A stretch of 64,000 nucleotides of DNA from UBA6107 sp964459385 (lineage in GTDB: Bacteria; Chloroflexota; Anaerolineae; Anaerolineales; Anaerolineaceae). The stretch is from positions 186,001 through 250,000 of the forward strand of contig CAYWLG010000004.1 of NCBI GenBank assembly GCA_964459385.1, in the 5' to 3' direction. The position numbers were made by a program, and so were the translations under genes. Positions 33,560-42,443 of this stretch are shown piece after piece; positions within the stretch are counted from its first letter, which is position 1, and the number at the start of each line of letters is the position of its first letter. The notes beneath the pieces are model-generated. The model made no database searches, was not told where the DNA came from, and saw only the letters and a list, made by a program, of their open reading frames with translations.

Positions 33560-34456
33560 ATGAGCACAGATAAATTGAAGTTACCCTCCTATGGTGGTCA
33601 GGCACTCATTGAAGGCGTTTTAATGAGAGGCTCAAATTTCGTCTCTGCTGCCATGAGAGCACCGGATGGAAATATTGTCATCGAGAGCGAGCCATTAACC
33701 GGCATTTACAAATCAAAGATCGCCAAAATTCCCTTTCTGCGCGGTTTGGTCATCCTGTGGGATGCCATTGGCCTGGGCACGAAGTACCTGACCCTTTCTG
33801 CCAATGTGCAGACCGGCGAGGAAGAGAAAATTGAAGGCCCGGCTTTGGGTCTTACGATGTTGCTGTCGTTTGCGATTGCCATTGGCGTGTTTTTTGTCGC
33901 ACCGGCAGCGGTCGTCCATCTCTTTGAAAACTGGCTTCACATCACTCCTTTCTGGGGCAATGTGATCGAAGGATTAATTCGCCTCGCATTGATCATCGCC
34001 TATATGTGGGGCATCGGTAAAATGCCCGACATTCATCGTGTTTTTTCTTATCATGGAGCTGAGCACAAAACCATCAATGCCTTTGAAAAGGGTATTGAGC
34101 TTACCCCGGAGAATGTAGCAAAAGAATCTTTGCACCACCCCCGCTGTGGCACCGGTTTTGTCTTGATCCTGGTGCTCTTCTCGATCATTTTGTTCGCCCT
34201 GCTTGGTCCAATGACGCTCTGGTGGCGTTTGCTCAGCAGAGTGGTTTTGCTGCCGGTTTTAGTGATGCTTGCCTATGAATATATGCGTTTCACCGCCAAT
34301 CACCTGGATAACGGATTTGTGCGTATTCTCGCCAAGCCTAATATGGCCATGCAGCGATTGACCACAGTAGAACCCAGTTTAGATATCCTGGAAGTGGCTA
34401 TTGCAGCCTTCAACTCGATGTATGAACAGGAAAAACAACTGACTAGCTCATTATGA
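33560..34456 (+). CDS. DUF1385 membrane protein (YqhQ-like)
   Basis: This 298-residue protein shows the DUF1385 pattern: YGGQALIEGVLMRG at the N-terminus, a central YHGAEHKTINAFE block and HPRCGTGF, with four to five membrane helices in the middle and C-terminal parts. YqhQ-type proteins are widespread in Gram-positive bacteria and Chloroflexota; their biochemical role is not settled. The His/Glu/Cys residues in AEHKT and HPRCGT look like a metal site, which is inference. It overlaps the ComEA-like gene by 4 bases. Confidence 0.85.
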   Translation: MSTDKLKLPSYGGQALIEGVLMRGSNFVSAAMRAPDGNIVIESEPLTGIYKSKIAKIPFLRGLVILWDAIGLGTKYLTLSANVQTGEEEKIEGPALGLTMLLSFAIAIGVFFVAPAAVVHLFENWLHITPFWGNVIEGLIRLALIIAYMWGIGKMPDIHRVFSYHGAEHKTINAFEKGIELTPENVAKESLHHPRCGTGFVLILVLFSIILFALLGPMTLWWRLLSRVVLLPVLVMLAYEYMRFTANHLDNGFVRILAKPNMAMQRLTTVEPSLDILEVAIAAFNSMYEQEKQLTSSL

Positions 34457-34839
34457 AACAATTGAAGGCCTGGCAAACTTTCATTTTGGGCATTCTGGTT
34501 GGGTTGGTCGTCAGCGCGGCTCTTTTCTTGGGTCTGCAGCGCCTGAAAAAGCCCGAGGCAGCGTTTTTGCAAATGACGCTCATGCCTCCAACCCAACTGG
34601 TTTTGCACCAGAGTACACCAGAGCCTCAAATCGAAGCTGAAGAAGGTAAAATTGATCTCAATACTGCCGATCTTGATCTTCTGAAAACACTCCCCGGCAT
34701 CGGCGCTGAGAAAGCACAAAATATTATTGACTATAGAACCAGTAATGGCCCCTTTCATTCGGTAGAAGATTTGCTTTATGTTTCAGGAATCGGTGAATCT
34801 ATTTTTGATCAGATAAAAGGTCGGGTTTTTGTTAAGTGA
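34453..34839 (+). CDS. ComEA-like helix-hairpin-helix protein
   Basis: This 128-residue protein has one N-terminal membrane helix (about 9-29) and an extracytoplasmic linker, then a C-terminal double HhH domain (IDLNTADLDLLKTLPGIGAEKAQNIIDYR, then VSGIGESIFDQI). That arrangement is the ComEA plan for DNA binding in natural transformation. It lacks the usual SLBB domain, so it is a short form. No ComEC gene is present in the window. It is translationally coupled with DUF1385 by an ATGA overlap. Confidence 0.85.
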   Translation: MKQLKAWQTFILGILVGLVVSAALFLGLQRLKKPEAAFLQMTLMPPTQLVLHQSTPEPQIEAEEGKIDLNTADLDLLKTLPGIGAEKAQNIIDYRTSNGPFHSVEDLLYVSGIGESIFDQIKGRVFVK

Positions 34840-34855
34840 CCAAGGAGTAGGATTT

Positions 34856-35305
34856 ATGGAAGCATCACTCAAAATTAAACTTAACGAGCTTCTTCATGAA
34901 GCCATGAAAAGCAAGGATGACATCACCCGCGATACCGTTCGCCTTGTCTTGACCAGCCTCAAGCTCGCTGAAGTGGAAAAGAAACAAGAAATGGATGACG
35001 CAGGGATTTTGGCGCTGATCCAAAAAGAGATAAAGACTCGCCATGAATCCATTAATGATTACAGAAAAGGCAACCGCCAGGATCTCGTAGATCAAGCCGA
35101 AAAAGAGATCAAGGTTTTAGAGCAGTTCCTCCCCAAACAGCTCTCTGATGAGGAGCTAAAATCTATCATTCAGGCGGCCGTTACAGAATTAGGCGCCTCT
35201 ACAATGGCGGATATGGGCAAAGTGATGAAAATTGTCATTCCGAAAGTACAGGGGCAGGCAGCCTCAGATCGCATCAGCGGTTTTGTCAAAGAATTGTTAG
35301 CCTAA
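34856..35305 (+). CDS. YqeY/GatB-like domain protein
   Basis: This 149-residue YqeY protein is related to the tRNA-binding C-terminal domain of the amidotransferase subunit GatB. The conserved segments KSKDDITRDTVRLVL, SINDYRKGNRQDLVDQAEKEI and EQFLPKQLSDEEL are present. The ATG at 34856 follows AAGGAG and matches family length; a longer frame from 34829 overlaps the previous gene. The cellular function of YqeY is not established. Confidence 0.9.
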   Translation: MEASLKIKLNELLHEAMKSKDDITRDTVRLVLTSLKLAEVEKKQEMDDAGILALIQKEIKTRHESINDYRKGNRQDLVDQAEKEIKVLEQFLPKQLSDEELKSIIQAAVTELGASTMADMGKVMKIVIPKVQGQAASDRISGFVKELLA

Positions 35306-35309
35306 TCTC

Positions 35310-37412
35310 GTGACCAATCCAATTGCTCGACCCTTTCACTCAAGCATCTCGCGCACATTCTATCGCACGATGTTGTTCATCGTCACGACGGTCTTGGCAT
35401 TTGGTGCACTTGTCTTACCCATTGCATTAAGACCCAGTGAGTATCCGATCAACACTGGCTCTGTAGCCGGATACGACATCACCGCCCCTTATTCAGCACA
35501 ATTTAAGAGTGAAATTCTCACGGAACAAGCCAAGAAGAATGCAGCCGCCGCAGTTAGCCCGGTGTATTTACCCTCTGACCCAACAATTACCCGTACCCAG
35601 ATCGATAATTTGCATATCGTGCTCAATTACATTGCGTCGGTAAGAGCCGATTCGCTTGCCAGCCTTGATCAGCGCCTCCATGATCTGGGCAATATTAACT
35701 CTGTCATTTTATCCACCGAGACGGCGAATTTATTGCTTCAGCTTTCTGATACGCGCTGGGAATCCGTTCAACAGGAATGCGTCACCATTCTTGAGCAGAT
35801 CATGCGCAAAAATATCCGCGACTACCAGGTATCCGAAAACAAATCTGCCGTACCCAATTTGATCGATCTCACTTTTTCACAAGCCGAAGCAACCGCCATC
35901 GAAGAGTTGGTTGATCCGTTTATTGTCGCGAATAGTCTGTTTTCTGAAGAGAAAACGCAAAAGGCACAAGATGAAGCTGCCGCAGCAGTAAAGGACATTT
36001 CAACTTCTTATATCGAAGGCCAGGCAATCGTTTTGCGCGGACAGATCATCTCGGCCGAACAATTTGAGGCCCTCCAATTCTTCGGTTTCGTCCAACCCGA
36101 AAACAGGTTAAAAGAGATCCTCGCCACCGCCTTGCTCGTGCTATTGATGGCTGGCTATGTGCTGATCTACTTTACCAGGCGCCGAATCTCCCTTGTGGAT
36201 GACCTGCGCAGTTTGACCCTGATTGCCATTTCTTTATTAATTTTCTTGTTTGCAGCACGATCAGTCATTCCCAATCGAACGATTTTGCCTTATCTGTTCC
36301 CGATACCGGCCTTTGCCTTGATCTTGGCAACGCTATTCAACCTTGAAACCGCGATCATCTTTTCGCTGGTGCTGAGCATTGCGGCTGCGTTTGGGCTTTC
36401 TAACTCATCAGAACTGACCGTATTCTACATGATGACCAGTTTGATCGGTGCGTTGCTGTTGGGCAAAGGCAAGCGCGTCTCCACCTTTTTCTGGGCGGGG
36501 GTATGGCTCGCCGTGGCTGGCAGCATCATCATCCTTTCCTTCAGAATGATCGACAGTTCTACCGACTGGATAGGTATTTTTACGCTGATTGGCGTTTCCT
36601 TCCTAAACGGCTTTGCCAGTGCAAGTCTTGCCCTGCTCATTCAATACGTGGCCGCTCAGTTGTTGGGCTTGGCCACGCCTCTACACCTGCTCGAAATCTC
36701 CCGTCCCGATCATCCATTACTGCAATACATCTTGGTCAACGCCCCGGGAACCTATCAACATTCGCTGCAGGTATCCAATCTGGCAGAACAGGCAGCCAAA
36801 GCAATTGGGGCTGATCAACTGGTCACGCGCGTGGGTGCCCTTTTCCATGATTGCGGCAAAGCGGCCAATCCCTCTTTCTTTATTGAAAACCAGCTCCCGG
36901 GCAAGGTCGATTCTCACGAAAATATGGACCCCGCCAAAGCGGCCCAGACGATCATCAACCACGTTGAAGACGGGGTTAAGCTCGCCAACAAGTACCATTT
37001 ACCCCCGCGTTTAATTGACTTCATCCGCGAACACCACGGCACGGCCATTACGCGCTATCAATACTGTCGCGCTTTGGAAGTTGTGGACAATAAGCCAGAA
37101 AAACTGGATATGGAGCAGTTCCGCTACCCTGGCCCCAGGCCTCGCTCAAAAGAAACCGCCATCCTGATGCTTGCCGACGGGGCCGAGGCGCGTGCGCGTG
37201 CCGAGTTACCGTCCACAGATGAAGAATTACGCGACTTGATCCAGAAGGTAATTGACAAATGCATTAAAGAAGACCAACTTTCTGATTCCACCCTCACCTT
37301 GCGTGATCTGAACACGATTGCGGACGTCTTCTTTGTAACATTGCAGAATACCCATCACCCGCGATTGAAATACCCCGAACCACAGGCATTCCCTGCGGAT
37401 ACAAAAAAGTAG
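35310..37412 (+). CDS. PgpH-like 7TM-HD phosphodiesterase
   Basis: This 700-residue membrane protein has an N-terminal helix, an external 7TMR-HDED-type region (about 45-265), about seven membrane helices (about 270-465), and a cytoplasmic HD domain (about 480-640). The HD residues are visible in GTYQHSLQVSN, FHDCGK, IINHVEDGV and REHHGT. Listeria PgpH with this architecture hydrolyses c-di-AMP, so nucleotide second-messenger turnover is likely. The start is GTG at 35310, 4 bases after the YqeY stop. The housekeeping neighbours (ybeY, dgkA) form the classic pgpH-ybeY-dgkA order. Confidence 0.92.
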   Translation: MTNPIARPFHSSISRTFYRTMLFIVTTVLAFGALVLPIALRPSEYPINTGSVAGYDITAPYSAQFKSEILTEQAKKNAAAAVSPVYLPSDPTITRTQIDNLHIVLNYIASVRADSLASLDQRLHDLGNINSVILSTETANLLLQLSDTRWESVQQECVTILEQIMRKNIRDYQVSENKSAVPNLIDLTFSQAEATAIEELVDPFIVANSLFSEEKTQKAQDEAAAAVKDISTSYIEGQAIVLRGQIISAEQFEALQFFGFVQPENRLKEILATALLVLLMAGYVLIYFTRRRISLVDDLRSLTLIAISLLIFLFAARSVIPNRTILPYLFPIPAFALILATLFNLETAIIFSLVLSIAAAFGLSNSSELTVFYMMTSLIGALLLGKGKRVSTFFWAGVWLAVAGSIIILSFRMIDSSTDWIGIFTLIGVSFLNGFASASLALLIQYVAAQLLGLATPLHLLEISRPDHPLLQYILVNAPGTYQHSLQVSNLAEQAAKAIGADQLVTRVGALFHDCGKAANPSFFIENQLPGKVDSHENMDPAKAAQTIINHVEDGVKLANKYHLPPRLIDFIREHHGTAITRYQYCRALEVVDNKPEKLDMEQFRYPGPRPRSKETAILMLADGAEARARAELPSTDEELRDLIQKVIDKCIKEDQLSDSTLTLRDLNTIADVFFVTLQNTHHPRLKYPEPQAFPADTKK

Positions 37413-37421
37413 GAGCCAGAA

Positions 37422-37886
37422 TTGGTTTCGATTCAATTTCAAGATACCAAACGCAATAAAGAGATTGAAAACTGCGTTCGTTTAAGTGCCAAAACTGCTC
37501 TGGAAGGCAAAAAGGGCGGAATCACCTTTATTTTGTGCAACGACGAATTTATTCACCAATACAACAAGCAATTTCGTGAGGTAGACCGCGCTACCGATGT
37601 GCTCTCTTTCCCTTCCGATGAAATCGATCCCGAAACAAGCGAGCCTTATTTTGGCGATGTGATCATTTCAATTGAGCATGCGCAGGCGCAAGCGGATGAA
37701 GCCCAACATCCTCTCACAGACGAAGTGGCAATGCTGACAGTACATGGGGTTTTACACCTGCTTGGCTATGACCATTCCACCACTGCAGAGAAAACAGAAA
37801 TGTGGGCCAAACAACGGGCTCTGTTGGCCAGCCTAGGCATCGTGATGGATTCGTTTTCTGGAGACGAAAACGAAAATGACCACTAA
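37422..37886 (+). CDS. ybeY: Endoribonuclease YbeY
   Basis: This 154-residue YbeY metallo-endoribonuclease is needed for 16S rRNA 3'-end maturation and ribosome quality control. The zinc site HGVLHLLGYDH is complete, and the ATDVLSFPSDE segment is typical. The start is TTG at 37422, supported by AGGAG (37411-37415) with 6-base spacing. It overlaps dgkA by 11 bases. The pgpH-ybeY-dgkA order is widely conserved. Confidence 0.95.
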   Translation: MVSIQFQDTKRNKEIENCVRLSAKTALEGKKGGITFILCNDEFIHQYNKQFREVDRATDVLSFPSDEIDPETSEPYFGDVIISIEHAQAQADEAQHPLTDEVAMLTVHGVLHLLGYDHSTTAEKTEMWAKQRALLASLGIVMDSFSGDENENDH

Positions 37887-38256
37887 CCAGAGCTTGAAAG
37901 ACGCCTTTCGCAATGCTTTTAGCGGGCTGCGTTTTGTGATCACTACACAGCGCAACGCCAGAATTCACTTGTTAATTACACTGGTCGTGCTAATCGCCGC
38001 GTTTCTCTTTCGCATCTCATCTGTCGAATGGCTAATAATCGTTTTAGCGATTGGTTTTGTTTGGGCGGCCGAGGCTTTTAACACGGCCATTGAAAAGCTC
38101 ACGGACCTCGTCTCACCCGGTTACCATACATTAGCGAAATATGCCAAGGATTGTGCTGCAGCCGGTGTACTTCTCTCAGCCATGACAGCTCTCATTATCG
38201 GTATCTTTATTTTTCTCCCCAGAATCCTGATTTTGTTCAACTATCTTAGAGGTTAA
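37876..38256 (+). CDS. dgkA: Diacylglycerol/undecaprenol kinase DgkA
   Basis: This 126-residue integral membrane kinase has three membrane helices and the catalytic segment EAFNTAIEKLTDLV, where the glutamates bind ATP-Mg. In Gram-positive-type genomes this enzyme usually phosphorylates undecaprenol for recycling of the cell-wall lipid carrier. It overlaps ybeY and is followed after 1 base by the AP-endonuclease-like gene. Confidence 0.92.
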   Translation: MTTNQSLKDAFRNAFSGLRFVITTQRNARIHLLITLVVLIAAFLFRISSVEWLIIVLAIGFVWAAEAFNTAIEKLTDLVSPGYHTLAKYAKDCAAAGVLLSAMTALIIGIFIFLPRILILFNYLRG

Positions 38257-38257
38257 C

Positions 38258-39094
38258 ATGAATACATTCCTGTTTGGCACGGTAGGTTCCCCCATCTCCA
38301 CTCCCAAGAAACCGGGTGGCAGTGTGGGCGCCATTCAAACCTTATCTTCTCTCGGTCTTTTTGCCCTTGAGCTAGGTTGGGTTCAATCTGTGCGTGTCAG
38401 TGAAGAAACCTGCGCCGTCATTCGCAAAGAAGCAGATGAAAAACAGGTACACCTCAGCGTGCATGCGCCCTACTTCATCAATCTAAATGCAAATGAAGAA
38501 GAATGGCCCAAATCACGTCAAAGGTTGATGGATGCAGCACGCTATGGGAACTTGGCCGGGGCAACGGATATTATCTTCCACCCCGGTTCTTATTTTGAAC
38601 AACCGCCCGCAGATGTATTAAAAGTCGCTCTGCCAAGATTGGCAGATTGTGTGGCCGAGCTGCGAAAGAACGGGAACCCTGTCACATTGCGCCCGGAAAC
38701 GATGGGTAAATCGGCCATGCTGGGGTCGCTCGAAGATACGCTTATTATGAGCAAAGAAATCCCCGGCGTGCTTCCCTGCCTGGATTTTGCCCATTTACAT
38801 GCCCGCCCCGGCGATGGCACCATGAATTCCAGTCAAGAGTGGGAAAATTTGCTAACAGATTATCAAAAATATTTAGGGACAGAATCACTACACGCAATTC
38901 ATATTCATTTAAGCGGCATTGAATATACGGCCAAGGGCGAGAAGAATCATCTTCCATTAAGAGAGTCCGATTTGAATATCACAGCCTTACTAAAAACACT
39001 AAAGGACGCGGGCTGTGCCGGCCGCATCCTTTGTGAAAGCCCTGTCATGGAAGAAGATTCCCTCTATATGAAATCGCTGTGGGAATCTTTATAG
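38258..39094 (+). CDS. AP endonuclease family 2 / endonuclease IV-like TIM barrel
   Basis: This 278-residue TIM-barrel protein resembles endonuclease IV: HAPYFINLNA, IIFHPGSYF, RPETMGKSAMLGS, PCLDFAHLHARPGDG and a HIHLSG strand provide His, Asp and Glu ligands arranged like the trinuclear zinc site. Classical Nfo motifs are only partly conserved, so it may be a true AP endonuclease or a xylose isomerase-like relative. It starts 1 base after dgkA and overlaps the convergent response-regulator gene by 6 bases. Confidence 0.8.
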   Translation: MNTFLFGTVGSPISTPKKPGGSVGAIQTLSSLGLFALELGWVQSVRVSEETCAVIRKEADEKQVHLSVHAPYFINLNANEEEWPKSRQRLMDAARYGNLAGATDIIFHPGSYFEQPPADVLKVALPRLADCVAELRKNGNPVTLRPETMGKSAMLGSLEDTLIMSKEIPGVLPCLDFAHLHARPGDGTMNSSQEWENLLTDYQKYLGTESLHAIHIHLSGIEYTAKGEKNHLPLRESDLNITALLKTLKDAGCAGRILCESPVMEEDSLYMKSLWESL

Positions 39095-39742
39095 ATATTC
39101 GCGCAGATTGTGTTCAACCGCATACGCAGCAGCTTCTGCGCGGTTGCTAACGCCCAATTTGGAGAGGATGCTGCTGACATAATTGCGAACGGTTCCTTCG
39201 CCAAGGTATAACGCCTTGGCAATTTCTCTATTCGTGCGTCCTTCAGAGACCGACAGCAGTACGTGCTTTTCTTGCTGGCTCAAATTGGCAAAGGCCGACG
39301 CTTCTTCTTCTTTTACAGCACGGCGAACTTCTTGAAAAACGCGTTGGGTTACCGCAGAGTCGAGCATGGCTTCTCCGCGGCCAACTGATTCAATGGCCTT
39401 CACCAGATCTTCACCACCAATTTGCTTCAACACATAGCCCGACGCTCCCGCCCGTATGGCTGAAAACAACATCTCATCTTCTGCATAAGAAGTGAGCATG
39501 ATCACTTTAATGGCAGGGTTCTCTCGTGTGATTGCCTCGCAAGCCTCAATGCCCGACATACCGGGCAAGCGGATATCCATCAAAACAACATCCGGGGTGA
39601 TCCTGCCGGCGAGTTCGATCGCCTCTTTGGCCGTGCCGGCTTCTCCGACAACTTCAAATTGCGGATGACGTTCAAGTAATGCGCGCAAACCCAGTCGAAC
39701 AACCTCGTGGTCATCTACCAATACAATACGCTGCTTGGGCAT
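39089..39742 (-). CDS. NarL/FixJ-family response regulator (orphan)
   Basis: This 217-residue two-domain regulator has a receiver domain (VDDHEVVRLGL; phospho-acceptor Asp in VVLMDIRLPG; Lys in VLKQIGG) and a LuxR-type HTH (LSQQEKHVLLSVSEGRTNREIAKALYL). It should bind DNA as a dimer after phosphorylation. No histidine kinase gene is adjacent: the next gene upstream is xthA. The partner kinase and regulon are therefore unknown. Confidence 0.92.
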   Translation of the reverse strand: MPKQRIVLVDDHEVVRLGLRALLERHPQFEVVGEAGTAKEAIELAGRITPDVVLMDIRLPGMSGIEACEAITRENPAIKVIMLTSYAEDEMLFSAIRAGASGYVLKQIGGEDLVKAIESVGRGEAMLDSAVTQRVFQEVRRAVKEEEASAFANLSQQEKHVLLSVSEGRTNREIAKALYLGEGTVRNYVSSILSKLGVSNRAEAAAYAVEHNLREYL

Positions 39743-39805
39743 TATTAACCGTCCTTGTCAGACAACAGGATATATCCATTATGCGATCAAAAGATTAATA
39801 TTTCT

Positions 39806-40570
39806 TTAGAGGGCCAACTCCAAAGTCACCGGGCAGTGGTCTGACCCCATCACCTGGTCATGGATAACTACATCTTTCACCTTGGGCATAAACCCTTTTG
39901 AGACCAGATAGTAATCCAAACGCCAGCCAATACCGCGCGCTCTGGCATTGACGCGATAGGTCCACCAGGAATATTGAACCTTATCGGGATACAAGTCTCT
40001 AAAAGCGTCTACGAAACCATGTTCAAGAAAATGATCGATCCAAACACGCTCTTCTGGCAGAAAGCCGGAAGTTTGTGAATTCTCTTTGGGATTGGCGAGG
40101 TCAATTTCGTTATGCGCTGTATTGAAGTCACCAGTGATCACCACATTGCGCCCCTGGCGATGCAGTTCATCACAAATATTCAACAGTTCGGCATAGAAAC
40201 GCAATTTGTAATCCACGCGGTCTTGTCCGCGCTGCCCATTGGGGAAATAAATATTGAACAGCACAAAGTCATCCAGGTCCATCTGAATCACCCGGCCTTC
40301 AACATCAAACTCCTCAAAACCAAGCCCTTTTTGGTGTTTGACCAGCTCCTTTTTGAGATAACTGGCAACGCCGCTGTAACCCGGCCGCTCAGCAGAATTC
40401 CAAATCGCCTGGTAGCCCGGGATATTCAATTCTTCTTCTGTCAGTTGTTCCGGCTTCGCCTTAACCTCCTGCAAGCAAAGAACATCCGGGTCTAACCCCT
40501 TTACAGATTCTTTGAACTCTTTTTTCAATACCGCTCGATATCCGTTTACGTTCCAGGTGGTAATTTTCAT
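39806..40570 (-). CDS. xthA: Exodeoxyribonuclease III
   Basis: This 254-residue EEP-superfamily nuclease acts on abasic sites and DNA 3' ends. The signatures ITTWNVNGYRA, LCLQEVKA, GDFNTAHNEIDL, WTYR and the C-terminal GSDHCPVTLEL are all present, including the catalytic Glu, Asp-Asn and Asp-His. AAGGAA precedes the ATG at 40570. It is divergent from the DUF192 gene. Confidence 0.95.
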   Translation of the reverse strand: MKITTWNVNGYRAVLKKEFKESVKGLDPDVLCLQEVKAKPEQLTEEELNIPGYQAIWNSAERPGYSGVASYLKKELVKHQKGLGFEEFDVEGRVIQMDLDDFVLFNIYFPNGQRGQDRVDYKLRFYAELLNICDELHRQGRNVVITGDFNTAHNEIDLANPKENSQTSGFLPEERVWIDHFLEHGFVDAFRDLYPDKVQYSWWTYRVNARARGIGWRLDYYLVSKGFMPKVKDVVIHDQVMGSDHCPVTLELAL

Positions 40571-40607
40571 AGAGATTCCTTTCTCGCTGTGGTAAACTTA
40601 TTTCTTG

Positions 40608-40982
40608 ATGAATATGAAAACGACTCAAGTGACTAATACAGATCACCCTGAAATAAAGATCGCAGTGAATTGGTGCGATTCTTTTCTTGCCAAGTTCAAA
40701 GGGCTGATGTTCGTGCCCTCTCTTGAAAAACATACTGGGATAATTTTAGTCGAAAATAGCGAAAGCAAGATAAATACAGCGATTCACATGCTCTTTATGA
40801 ATTTCGATATCACCACAGTGTGGATTGACGCTGACAAGAAAGTGGTGGATGTTCAACTGGCAAAGAAATGGCGCTTAAGTTATTTTCCAAAATCGCCGGC
40901 TCAATACGTACTAGAAACACACGCCGATCACATGCAAGATTTTCATATTGGCGATCAACTCTCTTTCTCAAATGAAAAATAA
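40608..40982 (+). CDS. DUF192 protein
   Basis: This 124-residue protein shows the DUF192 pattern, with FKGLMFVPSLEKHTGIIL, NTAIHMLFMNFDITTVWID and PKSPAQYVLETHAD. The family is a small beta-barrel of unknown function found in bacteria and archaea. The N-terminal region is not a signal peptide, so the protein is likely cytoplasmic, whereas many relatives are exported. No Shine-Dalgarno sequence precedes the ATG, and a possible -10 TAAACT (40593-40598) suggests an almost leaderless mRNA. The last 11 bases overlap the peptidase gene. Confidence 0.8.
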   Translation: MNMKTTQVTNTDHPEIKIAVNWCDSFLAKFKGLMFVPSLEKHTGIILVENSESKINTAIHMLFMNFDITTVWIDADKKVVDVQLAKKWRLSYFPKSPAQYVLETHADHMQDFHIGDQLSFSNEK

Positions 40983-42384
40983 ACTTCTTATTCTCCTCCT
41001 GACAGCCTCTTTATTGGCCACCCTGCTCCAACCGGCCAAAGCCCAAGATCAAACGGATTACCCTGTTTATGAAGTTCAGCCTGGCGATACCCTCACCGCA
41101 ATCGCCGAAAAGTTTGATGTCAACCTGGATGACTTGATCGCGCTCAACGGTATTTCCGATTCAGATATCGTTTCGGTTGGCTCTCAACTTCTTATTCCCG
41201 GCGTGCAAGGGTTGCATGGAGTGATCACCACCACCCCTGTGCAATTGGGCGAAAACCTGAAATCGCTTACGCTCAAATATAAAATTGACCGCGCTTTGCT
41301 GATGAAACTGAACCGCATCACCAGCCCCGGCGAAATTTATGTGGGCTCCAACCTGATCTTACCCGAAGACAATCCGGCCACCTCCCCGGCGCCAATCGCC
41401 AAATTCGGCAGCCAGCAGACCTTGCTGGAAGAGGCGGCCCTACATCAGACGACCACCTGGAACTTGCTCGAACAAAACGAAGACGAAAACCAGTTTTCTG
41501 TACTGCCCGGTGACATGTTATATGCGCAAGGGGCAGATGCATCTACCCAGATCAGCGTGGTTGACCCAAAACTAAACGTGGTCAGCATTTCCCCGCTGCC
41601 TTTGGTTCAGGGCGACACCTTTGAGATCACCGTCAATTCTTCGCAGCCGGTGACATTAAGCGGCAGCCTCAACGGCTTAGACCTGCACTTTTTTTCTGTG
41701 GAAGACAATAAACAAGTAGCTCTGCAGGGCATTCACGCTATGGCAGAACCTGGACTTGCCCCCTTCACCCTGAGCGGTAAATACGCCGATGGCAGCGAAT
41801 TTTCTTTCTCGCAGTCGGTACTGCTGATCAGTGGTGATTACCCAGACGACGAACCGTTGACGGTTGACCCGGCGACCATTGACCCGGCTGTTACCCAACC
41901 CGAATTGGATTTTGTCACCAACCTCACCTCTGCAGCGAACCCGATCCGATACTGGAATGGTCAGTGGCAAAGCCCAGCTTATTATCAGGAATATAACTCC
42001 CTTTTTGGCGACCGGCGAAACTATAACGACGGCGCACTGTTGAGCTTCCACTCCGGCCTCGATTTTGCCGGTGGCCTGGGGTTACCCATTTCCGCCCCGG
42101 CAGATGGCGTGGTTGTCTTTGCCGGTCCACTTACTATTCGCGGCAACGCAACCTTTATTGATCATGGCTGGGGCGTTTACAGCGCTTATTTCCACCAATC
42201 TGAGATAGAGGTCAAAGCCGGTGATAAAGTGGTCGCCGGACAGGAAATAGGCAAAGTGGGTAATACGGGTCGGGTGAACGAAGCCGACGCTTATGAAGGA
42301 GCTGGTTCTCACCTACACTGGGAGATCTGGGTCAATTGTATTCAAGTAGACCCGTTGGAATGGCTCAACAACCAGTATCCATAA
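40972..42384 (+). CDS. LysM and M23 peptidase-domain cell-wall hydrolase
   Basis: This 470-residue exported protein has a signal peptide (about 1-24, ending AKA), two LysM repeats (about 33-80: VQPGDTLTAIAEKF; about 92-135: QLGENLKSLTLKY), a beta-rich middle part (about 200-300), and a C-terminal M23 peptidase (HSGLDFAGG, SHLHWEIW). The zinc ligands His, Asp and HxH are intact, so it should be an active peptidoglycan endopeptidase. The ATG at 40972 overlaps the DUF192 stop; the longer frame from 40948 would add residues before a good signal peptide. Confidence 0.92.
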   Translation: MKNKLLILLLTASLLATLLQPAKAQDQTDYPVYEVQPGDTLTAIAEKFDVNLDDLIALNGISDSDIVSVGSQLLIPGVQGLHGVITTTPVQLGENLKSLTLKYKIDRALLMKLNRITSPGEIYVGSNLILPEDNPATSPAPIAKFGSQQTLLEEAALHQTTTWNLLEQNEDENQFSVLPGDMLYAQGADASTQISVVDPKLNVVSISPLPLVQGDTFEITVNSSQPVTLSGSLNGLDLHFFSVEDNKQVALQGIHAMAEPGLAPFTLSGKYADGSEFSFSQSVLLISGDYPDDEPLTVDPATIDPAVTQPELDFVTNLTSAANPIRYWNGQWQSPAYYQEYNSLFGDRRNYNDGALLSFHSGLDFAGGLGLPISAPADGVVVFAGPLTIRGNATFIDHGWGVYSAYFHQSEIEVKAGDKVVAGQEIGKVGNTGRVNEADAYEGAGSHLHWEIWVNCIQVDPLEWLNNQYP

Positions 42385-42405
42385 AAAATTGGTTCTACTC
42401 TAAGG

Positions 42406-42411
42406 TATAAT
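42406..42411 (+). promoter_or_regulatory. Putative -10 element
   Basis: TATAAT lies 33 bases before the start of the uncharacterised 523-residue gene, without a recognisable -35 box. A GGTGA site (42432-42436) follows 7 bases before the ATG at 42444. Confidence 0.4.
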
Positions 42412-42443
42412 TACGCTAATCCTACTAAAATGGTGAAATTCGC

